Positions 22,416 to 31,919 are shown, counted from the first letter of the stretch. The stretch: 32,532 bases of DNA from Chloroflexota bacterium (GCA_003156975.1 PMIE01000060.1:1-32532), one strand, 5' to 3'. Notes: a model not told the origin generated them from the sequence alone. Program-made: numbers and translations.

Positions 22416-25400
22416 GTGGCTTCCTCGACTGACCCGCGTCCTGTGCGCGGCGACCCAATGGAACCCTTCAGCCCCGCGGTAGGGGAGTGGTTCCGTTCTG
22501 CCTTCGCCGCGCCCACGCCGGCCCAGGTCGGCGGCTGGGCCAGCATCTCGGCCGGGCGGCATACCCTGATCCACGCCCCAACCGGGAGTGGCAAGACCCT
22601 GGCCGCGTTTCTGTGGTGCCTGGACCGGCTGGCGCGGGAACCCCGGCCCAGGACACCCACGGTCCGCGTCCTGTACATCTCGCCGCTCAAGGCGCTCATC
22701 TACGACGTGGAGCGGAACCTGCGTGCCCCGCTGGCCGGGATCCGCCTGGCGGCCCAACGGCTCGGCGAGCCGATGCCGCAGATCGAAGTCGGCGTCAGGA
22801 CCGGCGACACGCCCGCCCAGGAACGCCGCCACCTCGTCCGCAACCCGCCGGACATCTTGATCACCACGCCCGAATCGCTCTACCTGATCCTGACCAGCCA
22901 GGCGGCCGAAAGCTTGCGCGGCGTTGAGCATGTGATCGTCGACGAGGTCCACGCTCTGGCGGGGACCAAGCGAGGCGCCCATCTGGCGCTGAGCCTCGAG
23001 CGGTTGGAGAAGCTCACAGCTCGCCCGCCACAACGGATCGGGCTCTCGGCGACGCAGCGACCGGTGGCGACGATCGCCCGGTTCCTCGGCGGCATCGGGC
23101 CCGGCAGGGCGGGGGAGTCGCGCGAGGTCGGCATCGTCGATGCCGGATCGCGCAAGGTGCTCGAGCTGTCGGTTCGCGTCCCGGTCGAAGACATGAGCAA
23201 GCTCGGCGAGCTGCTTCCGCCGGAGGATCAGCCCACGGGGCCGGCGGCCGGTCCGGAGGCGCGCCACAGCATCTGGCCGGCGATCCATCCGCAGATCCTC
23301 CAACTCATTCGCGAGCACCATTCCACGATCATCTTCTGCAACTCGCGGCGCCTGGCCGAGCGTCTGGCGAACAAGCTCAACGAGCTTGCCGGCGAGGAGC
23401 TCGTTCGGGCCCATCACGGCTCGCTGGCCCGCGAGCAAAGGGTTCAGATAGAGGAAGCGCTCAAGGCCGGGCGCCTGCCGGCGATCGTCGCCACGAGCTC
23501 GCTCGAGCTTGGCATCGACATGGGCGCGGTGGATCTGGTGATCCAGGTCGAGTCGCCGGCGACCGTCGCGAGCGGGTTGCAGCGGGTCGGTCGGGCGGGG
23601 CACCAGGTGGGCGAGCCGTCCAAGGGGATCTTCTTCCCCAAGTACCGGGGCGATCTTCTGGAGACGGCGGTCGTGACGGCGCGGATGCACGAGGGCGCGA
23701 TCGAAGAAACGAAGCTGCCGCGCAACCCTCTTGATGTGCTTGCCCAGCAGATCGTCGCCATGACGGTTCGCGAGCCGTGGGAAGTGGACGAGCTCTTCGA
23801 TGCGGTCCGACGGGCGGCGCCGTACGAGAGCCTGACCCGCGACGCCTTCGAGGCGGTGCTTGGGATGCTCGCCGGCGCATATCCCTCCGATGAGTTTGCG
23901 GACCTCAAGGCTCGAGTGGTCTGGGACCGCGAGACCGGGCGGATCGAGGGCCGCCGAGACGCTCGGACCGTCGCGATCACGAGCGGTGGAACCATCCCGG
24001 ACCGAGGGCTGTATCCGGTCTTCCTGGTCGGCGAGGCCGGGACTGCGGGCCGTCGGGTCGGCGAGCTGGACGAGGAGATGGTCTACGAGAGCCGCGTCGG
24101 CGAGGTGATCGCGCTCGGCGCGACGAGCTGGCGGGTGGAGGAGATCCGGCCGGATCGCGTGGTCGTCTCGCCTGCGCCGGGCGTTCCGGGCAAGATCCCG
24201 TTCTGGCACGGCGACGGATTGGGCCGGCCGATCGAACTCGGCCGGGCGCTGGGTGAGTTCGTGCGCGAGCTCGAGGGCGACCTGGCAGGCGGCCAGCGCG
24301 GGCATGACCGGGCCCGACGCCGGCTGCTGGAGCATCACGACCTGGACGACCTGGCGGCCGACAACGTCCTGGCATACCTGACCGAAGAGCGTGAGGCGGT
24401 CGGGTCGCTGCCGACCGATCGTCGCATCGTCGTGGAGAAGTTCCGCGATGAGCTTGGTGACTGGCGGATCGTCGTGCTGACGCCGTTCGGCGGGCGGGTC
24501 CATTCGCCTTGGGCCCTGGCGATCGAATCGCGTCTGGAGGAGCGCCTCGGCACCGGGACGCAAACGATCTGGTCGGATGACGGCATAGCCATTCGGATGC
24601 CCGAGGGAGAGGCGGCCGGCGGGCGGGATGGGCTCGCCGACCTGCTCTTTCCATCGGCCGATGAGGTCGAGGACCTGGTCGTGGGTAGGCTTGGAAGTTC
24701 GGCCATGTTCGCGGCTCGTTTCCGCGAGAACGCCGCCAGGGCGCTTCTGCTCCCTCGCCGACGGCCCGGGTCGCGGACGCCCCTGTGGCAGCAGCGGCAG
24801 CGGTCCGCCGGATTGCTCGCGGTCGCCAGCAGGTACGGCTCCTTTCCGATCATCATCGAGACCTACCGTGAATGCCTCGCGGACCTCTTCGATTTGCCGG
24901 CACTGCGCGAGGTCCTCGGGGCAGTGGCTCGGCGCGAGATCGAGGTTCGCGAAGTGGAGACGGTTGCGGCCTCGCCCTTCGCCGGCTCGCTGCTCTTCGA
25001 CTACCTGGCCGCATACATGTACGAAGGCGATGCCCCGCTGGCGGAGCGGCGCGCGGGCGCGCTCGCGCTCGATCGCGAGCTACTCCGCGAGTTGCTCGGC
25101 CAGGAGGAGTTGCGCGACCTCATCGATCCCGCCGCGCTCGCGGACCTGGAGCTGGCGCTGCAAGCGCTCGTTCCGGAGAGGGCGGCGCGCACCGTCGATG
25201 CACTGCACGATTTGCTGCGGCGCCTCGGCGACCTGACGACGGAGGAAGTGGCGGCGCGGGTCGCGGAGCCGGCCGCCGCCGGGGAGTGGCTCGTGGCCCT
25301 GCGGGGATCGCGGCGTGCGATCGCGTTGCGGATCGCCGGGGAGGAGCGCTGGATCGCCATCGAGGACGCGGCCAGATATCGCGATGCGCTGGGAGTGCCG

Positions 25401-27128
25401 TTGCCGGTGGGCGTGCCGACGGCGTTCCTCGGGCCGGCCGAGGCGGCGCTGGACGGGCTCGTTGCCAGATGGGCCCGGAGCCACGGTCCGTTCCACGCGA
25501 TGGAGGCGGCGAGCCGATGGGCGGTGCCGGTGGCGCGGGTAGAGGCGGCGCTCGAGGGGCTCCTCGAGGCGGGCTCCATTCTGCGCGGCGAGTTCCGGCC
25601 CGGCGGCACGCAGCGCGAGTGGTGCGACCCGGAAGTGTTGCGGCAGCTTCGGCGGCGCTCCCTCGCTCGGCTTCGCAAAGAGGTCGAGCCGGTCGAGCAG
25701 ATCGTGCTGGCTCGTTTCCTTCCGGCCTGGCAGGGCGTTCGGCCTGTCGGCCAGGCTGTTCCCGCGCTACCGCGCGGCGAGGCTGCGCTGGAGCGGCTCG
25801 CGGAGGTCGTCGATCAGCTGGCCGGCGTCGCGATCCCGGCGTCGGTGCTTGAACGCGACGTCCTCCCGGCGCGAGTGCCCGGCTACCAGCCGCGCCTGCT
25901 GGATGAGCTCGGTGCGCTCGGTGAGGTCGCCTGGATCGGACGTGGCAGTCTGGGCCGGGACGACGGTCGCGTGGTGCTGTACCGGCCGGGCCGCGAGGGG
26001 TTCCGCGATCTCGCGGTGGGGTCGGACGCCGGCGGAAAGGCCCTCGGAACGGCCGGCGCCGCGGCGGGCAGGGCGGACGCCCCCGCGGGAGACCTCCATG
26101 AGCGGCTGCGGGAGCGGCTTCGAGACCGCGGCGCTTCCTTCTACCGCGACCTGGCATCGGCAGCCGGCTTTGCGCCGGAACGCGAGGTCCTCGACGCGCT
26201 GTGGGATCTCGTGTGGGCCGGGGAGGTCACCAACGACACCTTCGCCCCGCTCCGGGCGTTGAGATGGAGGAGACCCTCGGGCGAGCGGCGGCCACGGCCC
26301 GGCAGATTGCGAACCGGCCCGCCCGAGGCGGTGGGCCGGTGGTCACTCGTAGCCGGTGGCGCGTCGACGGCGAGTGGCGCGTCGACGGCGAGTGGCCAAG
26401 CAACTGCACGTCTCCATTCCGTGGCGACCGTGCTGCTCGACCGCTACGGCGTTCTGACCCGTGAGGCGGTGGCATCGGAGGAGGTCCTCGGCGGCTTCAG
26501 TGCCGTCTATCCGATCCTGCGGGCGATGGAGGAATCGGGCCGCATCCGGCGTGGCTACTTCGTCGATGGACTCGGCGCGGCCCAGTTCGCGCTCCCCGGC
26601 GCCGTGGATCGGCTGCGCTCGATGCGCGAGCCCACCGTCGCAGGTTCGACCGCCACCACGGCCGCGGCCGGCCTGGCGACCGCCTCCGGCCCGGCAATCT
26701 ATCTCCTCGCGGCCGCAGATTCGGCCAACCCGTATGGCGCAGCACTGGCCTGGCCGCGCCGGGGCGAGGCCGACCGCCGGCCTCTTCAGCGGGCGGCCGG
26801 CGCCTACGTGGTTCTGGTTGACGGAGCCGCTGCCATCTACCTGGAGCGGGGCGGCCACTCACTGCAGACGCTGCCCTCGTCGGACGACCCGGCCACGGCG
26901 CACGCGGCTCTGGGCGCACTGGCGACTCTGGTGGACGACGGCAGGTTCCGTGAGCTGGTGATCGCTCGCGTGGACGGGCAGGCGGTCTCGGGCTCGCCGT
27001 GGCGGCCGCTCCTGGAGGAGGCGGGTTTCGCGGCCGGGTATCGAGGCCACGTTCTCCGGTCGGGGTTGCGGCGGGCTGCGGCCGCGGCGCGCAGCTCGGT
27101 CATCGAGATGGACAGGACCAAACGATGA
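22416..27128 (+). CDS. lhr: Lhr-type ATP-dependent helicase
   Basis: 1570 residues, the size of full-length Lhr. GTG 22416 is taken because of the -10 box; ATG 22458 would lose 14 residues. RecA-like domain 1 has Walker A APTGSGKT (54-61), Ib TPES, DEVH (176-179) and SAT (211-213). Domain 2 has FCNSRR and HHGSLAREQR, and motif VI QRVGRAGH (389-396). Winged-helix and the Lhr core follow to about 870. A long C-terminal half (about 870-1570), as in Mycobacterium and E. coli Lhr, ends in a region matching the C-terminal Lhr_WH domain. Lhr is a 3'-5' helicase linked to DNA repair. An 18-base tandem duplication lies at 26361-26396. The next gene overlaps its stop. Confidence 0.97.
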   Translation: MASSTDPRPVRGDPMEPFSPAVGEWFRSAFAAPTPAQVGGWASISAGRHTLIHAPTGSGKTLAAFLWCLDRLAREPRPRTPTVRVLYISPLKALIYDVERNLRAPLAGIRLAAQRLGEPMPQIEVGVRTGDTPAQERRHLVRNPPDILITTPESLYLILTSQAAESLRGVEHVIVDEVHALAGTKRGAHLALSLERLEKLTARPPQRIGLSATQRPVATIARFLGGIGPGRAGESREVGIVDAGSRKVLELSVRVPVEDMSKLGELLPPEDQPTGPAAGPEARHSIWPAIHPQILQLIREHHSTIIFCNSRRLAERLANKLNELAGEELVRAHHGSLAREQRVQIEEALKAGRLPAIVATSSLELGIDMGAVDLVIQVESPATVASGLQRVGRAGHQVGEPSKGIFFPKYRGDLLETAVVTARMHEGAIEETKLPRNPLDVLAQQIVAMTVREPWEVDELFDAVRRAAPYESLTRDAFEAVLGMLAGAYPSDEFADLKARVVWDRETGRIEGRRDARTVAITSGGTIPDRGLYPVFLVGEAGTAGRRVGELDEEMVYESRVGEVIALGATSWRVEEIRPDRVVVSPAPGVPGKIPFWHGDGLGRPIELGRALGEFVRELEGDLAGGQRGHDRARRRLLEHHDLDDLAADNVLAYLTEEREAVGSLPTDRRIVVEKFRDELGDWRIVVLTPFGGRVHSPWALAIESRLEERLGTGTQTIWSDDGIAIRMPEGEAAGGRDGLADLLFPSADEVEDLVVGRLGSSAMFAARFRENAARALLLPRRRPGSRTPLWQQRQRSAGLLAVASRYGSFPIIIETYRECLADLFDLPALREVLGAVARREIEVREVETVAASPFAGSLLFDYLAAYMYEGDAPLAERRAGALALDRELLRELLGQEELRDLIDPAALADLELALQALVPERAARTVDALHDLLRRLGDLTTEEVAARVAEPAAAGEWLVALRGSRRAIALRIAGEERWIAIEDAARYRDALGVPLPVGVPTAFLGPAEAALDGLVARWARSHGPFHAMEAASRWAVPVARVEAALEGLLEAGSILRGEFRPGGTQREWCDPEVLRQLRRRSLARLRKEVEPVEQIVLARFLPAWQGVRPVGQAVPALPRGEAALERLAEVVDQLAGVAIPASVLERDVLPARVPGYQPRLLDELGALGEVAWIGRGSLGRDDGRVVLYRPGREGFRDLAVGSDAGGKALGTAGAAAGRADAPAGDLHERLRERLRDRGASFYRDLASAAGFAPEREVLDALWDLVWAGEVTNDTFAPLRALRWRRPSGERRPRPGRLRTGPPEAVGRWSLVAGGASTASGASTASGQATARLHSVATVLLDRYGVLTREAVASEEVLGGFSAVYPILRAMEESGRIRRGYFVDGLGAAQFALPGAVDRLRSMREPTVAGSTATTAAAGLATASGPAIYLLAAADSANPYGAALAWPRRGEADRRPLQRAAGAYVVLVDGAAAIYLERGGHSLQTLPSSDDPATAHAALGALATLVDDGRFRELVIARVDGQAVSGSPWRPLLEEAGFAAGYRGHVLRSGLRRAAAAARSSVIEMDRTKR
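26361..26396 (+). repeat. 18-bp perfect tandem duplication inside lhr
   Basis: Two adjacent copies of GCGTCGACGGCGAGTGGC. In frame this yields GASTASGASTASG around residues 1314-1327, a flexible linker in the C-terminal half. The repeat sits in a stretch with no counterpart I can place among Lhr motifs, so copy number may vary between strains. Confidence 0.9.
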
Positions 27129-27403
27129 CCCAGATCGTCGTCCAATGCTCGCCGACAGACGGCGGTTGGCTGGCCCGCGTCTCCGTTACGGACGACGACT
27201 CCCGCCGCAAGTTCGAGGTCGCCGTCTCTCAAGCTGAACTGGCGCGCCTCGATTCGAATTCGGCCGATCCGTCCGCCCTCGTTCGCCGGTCCTTCGAGTT
27301 CTTGCTCGCCCGTGAATCCAAGGACTCGATCCTGCCGTCGTTTGAGCTCTCCGTCATTGGGCGCTACTTCCCGGAATACGAGCGAGAGATCCGCCGCAGC
27401 TGA
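27125..27403 (+). CDS. Small conserved-looking protein coupled to lhr
   Basis: 92 residues; the ATG overlaps the lhr stop as ATGA. The translation MTQIVVQCSPTDGGWLARVSV reads as two beta-strands with a W-x-A-R-V turn. Then come a charged helix (about 38-66, QAELARLDSNS...ALVRRSFEFLLAREs) and a strand plus YFPEYEREI. I do not recognise a named family. It looks like a small alpha/beta fold reminiscent of HicB-like or DUF1902-type antitoxin folds, but no toxin gene is nearby and this is a loose visual analogy. Translational coupling suggests co-production with the helicase. Confidence 0.7.
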   Translation: MTQIVVQCSPTDGGWLARVSVTDDDSRRKFEVAVSQAELARLDSNSADPSALVRRSFEFLLARESKDSILPSFELSVIGRYFPEYEREIRRS

Positions 27404-27417
27404 TCGCGTCGCCACCC

Positions 27418-28422
27418 CTACAGTCCTTCGGCCACCTCTTGGGCTTCGCTGCTCCCCGCATATGCGATGAGGAATGAGTCCACTGCGTCGGGATCCCATT
27501 GCTCGCCACGGCCATCCTCCAGCCTCTGGAACGCCACGGCCGGCGCGAGAGCCGCCCTGTATGGCCTGTCCGTCGTCATCGCGTCGAAGGCGTCCGCCAC
27601 GGCCACGACTCGGGCGGCCAGCGGTATCGCCTCACCCCGAAGGCCGTATGGGTAGCCGGTTCCGTCGAAGTGCTCGTGATGGTGCAGAACGGCCGGTTCC
27701 GGGCCATCGAATGCTCGAAGAGGCCGCACTATCTCCGCTCCGGCCTCCGGGTGCTTCCGCACCAGGGCGAACTCCGTGCGATCCAGTGACCCGGGCTTGA
27801 GGAGGACGCTGTCGGGCACGGCGATCTTGCCAAGGTCGTGCAGCAAGCCGCCGAGTCGGACGCCTTCCACTTCACGATCCGACATACCCATTCGCCGAGC
27901 AACCTCAACGGACCGATCGGCTACGCGGCGAAGATGCTTCTCGGTGTAGTTGTCGCGAGCCTCAACAGTCCTTGCCAGGGCCACAACCACTGCCTCGATG
28001 CTGACGAGGTGGTCTGTCAGGCGCTTCGTCCGCAGCAGCGAGCGGACTCGGACCAGCAGTTCTTCGATGTCGAATGGCTTGCCAACGAACTCGTCCGATC
28101 CCGCGGCCAGAGCTCGGAGGCGCTGTTCTCGCGTAGTGAGACCGGTAATGTGGATGACAGGCGTGAGATGCGTGGCCGGGTCGCTCTTGATTCTCCGGCA
28201 GATGTCGATGCCGTCGATCTCCGGCATGGTGATGTCGAGAATCAGCAGATCCGGCCGTTCGGCCTCCGCCAGAGCCAGGGCTTCGCGTCCCGTGGCCGCT
28301 TCGGTCACCCGGTAGCCGGCGGGCTCCAGGATGCGTCGCAGGAGCTTACGCGCCGCCGGCTCGTCGTCGGCAACCAGCACCGTGGCCGGCGATAGTGCGC
28401 GCAGTGAGTCGATCTGGGGCAT
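27418..28422 (-). CDS. Response regulator with HD-GYP phosphodiesterase domain
   Basis: 334 residues from ATG 28422, chosen because AGAGG lies eight bases upstream; TTG 28446 would add eight. The receiver domain (about 12-130) has phospho-acceptor D63 in LLILDITMPEIDG and K115 in GKPF. A helical linker (about 131-160) leads to an HD-GYP domain (about 160-330). It shows H195-D196 in LLHDLGKIAVPD, HHHEHFDGTGYP (247-258, the GYP signature) and AVADAFDAMTTDRPYR. All key metal-binding residues appear present, so it is probably an active cyclic-di-GMP phosphodiesterase switched by phosphorylation. No kinase gene adjoins it, so it is an orphan. It probably affects motility, biofilm or stress. Confidence 0.96.
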   Translation of the reverse strand: MPQIDSLRALSPATVLVADDEPAARKLLRRILEPAGYRVTEAATGREALALAEAERPDLLILDITMPEIDGIDICRRIKSDPATHLTPVIHITGLTTREQRLRALAAGSDEFVGKPFDIEELLVRVRSLLRTKRLTDHLVSIEAVVVALARTVEARDNYTEKHLRRVADRSVEVARRMGMSDREVEGVRLGGLLHDLGKIAVPDSVLLKPGSLDRTEFALVRKHPEAGAEIVRPLRAFDGPEPAVLHHHEHFDGTGYPYGLRGEAIPLAARVVAVADAFDAMTTDRPYRAALAPAVAFQRLEDGRGEQWDPDAVDSFLIAYAGSSEAQEVAEGL

Positions 28423-28533
28423 CGCCAGCGCCTCTTTGTTGATCAAGAGGGAATGCTAGACCGAGAAGGGGCCTGTGTGGGACTCGTCCAGCCAGCCGAA
28501 ACGTTTCATCCATGCGCCAAGCGGGACGCGAAC

Positions 28534-29544
28534 CTAGGCGCCCAGCCCAAGAAAGGTCCTCAGCCGGGACCGCGTGACTCGGAGGAGCGTCTCGATCGTT
28601 CGCTCCGGGCTGCGCCGCCAGCGGATGTGCCACACGTTTGCAGCCGCGGCGCCGGCCTGAGCCGCACCCGGCCACGTCGAGGGCATCAGCCAGCGGAACG
28701 CCTCCGGGTGACGCCATGCCCACGGCACGATGGCCCAGATGAAGACCAGGTAGTCCACCCGCAGTGGGCGCTGGAACGAGAACAGCACCTGGAGTTGGAC
28801 AAGGGTCGCCGGAAGAGTCACCGCCGTGAGGATCAGGGCCAGGACGAACCAGGCAAGTCCCCATAGACGCCCACGCGGCGACATGAAGGGCCAGAAGACG
28901 CCCGGTACCCACTTCACCGTTGTCGCGACCATCCAGAGCAAGCCGGCCAAAGCCGGTCCCGAGAACTGGGCTCCGAAAAGCAGAAGAGTCAGCGGCAGAT
29001 TGATGTTGCCGGTGTCGAGGTTGGCGGCCAGCGGGAACGCCAGAAGGACGAGCAGGATGGCCGTGGTCATTGGACGGCGCTTGTAGGCCCAGTGAACGCT
29101 CCACACCAGGGCGATGATGGTGGCGCCGCGCCATACGAACCAGGCCACGTCCCATGGCAGAACGGACCACGGCACGAAGAGAGGCAGCATCCAGGGGGAG
29201 TAGACATAGGGCATGAACGGGCCCAACGGGTGATACGGGTCGCCGCCGCTGAGCCACAGGCGGCCCGCCGCCCAGTAGGCCCGAGTATCGGCCCCGGCGG
29301 CCTCGCCCCGCGCAAGGAGACCCGCCAGCACCAGGCCGCCGACGACGCCCAGGATCACCATCAGCAGCAGCCGTCGCGGGTCTCGAATGCGATGGAACTC
29401 ATGGCGTATTGCCCGGCGGAAGACCCCGGCGCGCCGCCGCGTCGGCGTATCGACTCGCGCCGCGGCCGGCAGACTCGCCACTTGCTCCGAGACGCGATCG
29501 GAGACCATGGCGACACGCGGCAACACGGGCTGGCGTGCCGACAT
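28534..29544 (-). CDS. GT87-like membrane glycosyltransferase (DUF2029)
   Basis: 336 residues from ATG 29544, with GGAGG nine bases upstream. A cytoplasmic N-terminal 55 residues precede the first span (about 60-79). The loop D86-x-x-x-Y90-W91 followed by A-G-x-L-x-x-S-G-G-D-P-Y is the GT-C active-site signature of family GT87, polyprenyl-phosphate mannose-type alpha-mannosyltransferases. About eight further spans follow (PYVYSPWMLPLFVPWSVLP, ILLVLLAFPLAANL, LTLLLFGAQF, WGLAWFVLALILTAVTLP and others). The length is slightly short of the usual 380-420. The product is likely a cell-envelope glycan or lipoglycan transferase, sugar unknown. Gap to the next gene is 111 bases. Confidence 0.85.
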   Translation of the reverse strand: MSARQPVLPRVAMVSDRVSEQVASLPAAARVDTPTRRRAGVFRRAIRHEFHRIRDPRRLLLMVILGVVGGLVLAGLLARGEAAGADTRAYWAAGRLWLSGGDPYHPLGPFMPYVYSPWMLPLFVPWSVLPWDVAWFVWRGATIIALVWSVHWAYKRRPMTTAILLVLLAFPLAANLDTGNINLPLTLLLFGAQFSGPALAGLLWMVATTVKWVPGVFWPFMSPRGRLWGLAWFVLALILTAVTLPATLVQLQVLFSFQRPLRVDYLVFIWAIVPWAWRHPEAFRWLMPSTWPGAAQAGAAAANVWHIRWRRSPERTIETLLRVTRSRLRTFLGLGA

Positions 29545-29787
29545 AGACCGTCTCCTCCTGCAGATGCGTCAAGCGGATGATGCGAGTCCCGGACCGGACG
29601 CGCAAGGCCAGAGCGGGCTCACGAGGGCGTTTTGGTGCGCGCGCGCCACGATCAGCGGGCGGGCGATCCCCGGACGAGGCACAAATGCCGGCCGCATCTG
29701 ATCCGGATCTGATCTTGCGCGCTGCGCGTATCGGCCCGGTTGTTTCGGAACGCATCGCTCGCGGTGCAGCCGTTAGGCTATCGCCTT

Positions 29788-31077
29788 GTGAATCGCTCCA
29801 TCGTTTCGATGCTCCTGGCCACATTCGTGCTTCGGGTAAGTACGGCCATCACCGGCGGCCTGCTCGTCTTTCTGGTTGCCGATGTCACGCGGGGCAACGG
29901 CACGGGCCCAAGCGTCCAGGCGCTTCTCTCCGGCGGGTTCTACACCACGGAGCTGACCGGAGCGATCGTTTTTGGGGTCCTGGCAGATCGATACGGGCGC
30001 AAGGTCATCATGCTGCTGGGCCCCATCTTCGGCGGCATCGCCGTCTTCATGACCGGCCTGACGACCCACATTCCGGTCCTGTTCGTCACGCGGCTGCTGG
30101 AGGGCGGGTCGACGGCCGCGTCGGTCCCCTCAACCCTGGGCTTCATCGCGGCCGAGACCGCCGACGACGAGAGGCTTCGCGGCCGCGTCGTCTCGCTCTT
30201 CGAGCTTGTCTCCCTGGGTGGGATGCTGGCCGTGGGTCCGGCGCTCTCCGGCATTCTGTGGGACCGCCTTGGCCGCCCGGCGTTCTTTCTCAACTGCGTC
30301 TTCTACGCGATGGCCCTGTGCCTGTACGCGTACGGAGTTCACGAGGTCAGGACAAGTCGCCGGGTCGATGTCGCTGCCTCGTCGGACATTCACGAGAAGA
30401 CGGTGTCTCCCGTCTCGCGCTACATGCGGATCGTGACGAACCGAAAGGTCCTGCTGTTTGCGCCAACATGGCTCGCAATTAACGCGACTCTGGGCCTGTG
30501 GGCAATTCAGGCACCGCTCCTGCTCACAGGCAACAAGCACGATCCGGGCCAGTTCCTGATGCGGGGAATCTCGGCTACCTCGATCGGCATCGGCGAGGCC
30601 GTCCTGGCCGTGGTCTTCGGAGCGGGGCTTCTGTTCTGGGGTTTGACCTACGCCAGATTTCGTCGGACCACGATGATGCTGATGGGCGTGGGCGCCTTCG
30701 TCGCAATGGCGTTCGACGTTCTCGCGGTGAACCATCTTGGCGGCACGTCAACGACCATCCTCCTCGGGCTCGGAGGGGTGGGCGTAGTGGCCCTCTTCGT
30801 GATGTCCGGAGCCACTCCGGCGGCGCTCGGACTGCTCGCCGATGTCAGCGAGGGCTTTGAGGAGGACCGCAGCGCGATCATGGGTCTGTACTCGGTCTTC
30901 CTCGGGCTGGGGCAGGTGGTCGGGGCCGTCCTCGGCGGACTTGCGGCGACCTGGAACGGCATCGACGGCTTGATAGTGGCCACGGCAGCGTTGCTGGCGG
31001 TGGGGGTGATCGCGCTGGTGAACCTTCGAGCCCACGAGGGCTCAATTCTCGAAGCAGCATTCAAGGAGGAGCGATGA
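29788..31077 (+). CDS. Major-facilitator transporter
   Basis: 429 residues from GTG 29788. A -10-like TAGGCT lies eight bases upstream (29774-29779). About twelve spans are visible. Span 1 is SIVSMLLATFVLRVSTAITGGLLVFLV, followed by the motif A region GVLADRYGRKVIM. In the second half RFRRTTMMLMGVGAFVAMAFDVLAV and ALFVMSGATPAALGLLADVSEGFEEDRSAIMGLY are typical MFS. There is a charged central loop (about 185-215). Substrate unknown. The stop overlaps the next gene's start (ATGA), so it is coupled to a DegV protein. The 243-base gap to the divergent GT87 gene (29545-29787) holds a direct repeat ATCTGATC (29695-29713 region) and no gene. Confidence 0.93.
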   Translation: MNRSIVSMLLATFVLRVSTAITGGLLVFLVADVTRGNGTGPSVQALLSGGFYTTELTGAIVFGVLADRYGRKVIMLLGPIFGGIAVFMTGLTTHIPVLFVTRLLEGGSTAASVPSTLGFIAAETADDERLRGRVVSLFELVSLGGMLAVGPALSGILWDRLGRPAFFLNCVFYAMALCLYAYGVHEVRTSRRVDVAASSDIHEKTVSPVSRYMRIVTNRKVLLFAPTWLAINATLGLWAIQAPLLLTGNKHDPGQFLMRGISATSIGIGEAVLAVVFGAGLLFWGLTYARFRRTTMMLMGVGAFVAMAFDVLAVNHLGGTSTTILLGLGGVGVVALFVMSGATPAALGLLADVSEGFEEDRSAIMGLYSVFLGLGQVVGAVLGGLAATWNGIDGLIVATAALLAVGVIALVNLRAHEGSILEAAFKEER

Positions 31078-31919
31078 CGGTCGCCATCGTCACCGATTCG
31101 GGCTCTGATCTCACGCCGGCTCAGATCCAGGAAACCGGCATCCGGCAGGTTCCATTGTCGGTTTCCTTTGGAGAGCAATCCTTCCTGTCGCCCGCCGAGC
31201 TCACCCCGGAGGCGTTCTGGGAGAGGATGGGCACCCCGGACTGCCCATTCCCTCTGACTGCCGCGCCCAGTGTCGGCCTCTTCAAGCAGGCGTTCGACAG
31301 AGCTTTCGAGGAAGGCCACGACGGGGTTGTGTGCGTCTGCCTGTCCGAAGGTCTCTCGTCCACCGTCAGACACGCTCAGCTGGCCAGGGAGATGCTGCCT
31401 GCCAGGCAGATATTTGTCGTCGACTCCAAGTCCGCCTCGATGGGTTCGGGCGCGCTGGCCATGCGCGGAGTGGCGTTGGCCGGGGCCGGCCTTTCGGCCG
31501 CGGAGATCAGCTCGAAGCTCCAGGAGATGCGGGACGTCACGACCCTCTTCGTCGGCCTGGACACGCTGGACTACCTGCGCAAGGGTGGCCGCATCAGTTA
31601 CGCCAAAGCGGCGATCGGCGGCCTTCTGGCGATCAAGCCGATCATCACTGTGATTGACGGCCTGGTGGCCGTCACGGACCAGCCGCGGACCCGCTCCAAG
31701 GCAATCGAGCGAGTCGTGGAACTCATGACCGACAGACCCGTCACGGAGCTCCACCTGATGTACTCACCGCCCGCCGACATCGAAGCGTTCCGCAGCGCGG
31801 TACTGGCTAAGATGCCGGAGCCGGCCCCGAAGGTGGTTACCGTGCAGATCATCGGGCCGGTCATCGGGGTCCACATCGGGCCCGGCGCGTACGGCGGCAT
31901 CCTGGTTCATGAGATCTAG
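31074..31919 (+). CDS. DegV family fatty-acid-binding protein
   Basis: 281 residues, the normal DegV length. The ATG follows GGAGG and overlaps the previous stop. The opening MTVAIVTDSGSDLTP is the standard DegV N terminus. Other family marks are VPLSVSFG, TAAPSVGLFKQAFD, VCLSEGLSSTVRHAQLA (the S-S-T fatty-acid head-group loop), VDSKSASMGSG and GGRISYAKAAIGGLLAIKPI. DegV (FakB-like) proteins bind a fatty acid and present it to the kinase FakA; a FakA gene is not seen. The coupling to an MFS transporter is notable because it may link a lipid or drug permease to fatty-acid handling. Confidence 0.94.
   Translation: MTVAIVTDSGSDLTPAQIQETGIRQVPLSVSFGEQSFLSPAELTPEAFWERMGTPDCPFPLTAAPSVGLFKQAFDRAFEEGHDGVVCVCLSEGLSSTVRHAQLAREMLPARQIFVVDSKSASMGSGALAMRGVALAGAGLSAAEISSKLQEMRDVTTLFVGLDTLDYLRKGGRISYAKAAIGGLLAIKPIITVIDGLVAVTDQPRTRSKAIERVVELMTDRPVTELHLMYSPPADIEAFRSAVLAKMPEPAPKVVTVQIIGPVIGVHIGPGAYGGILVHEI

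Noticed and set aside
22251-24563. Long minus-strand open frame inside lhr
   Set aside because: It lies opposite the conserved helicase core, shows no motif and is Arg-, Asp- and Ala-rich as expected of an antisense shadow in GC-rich DNA.
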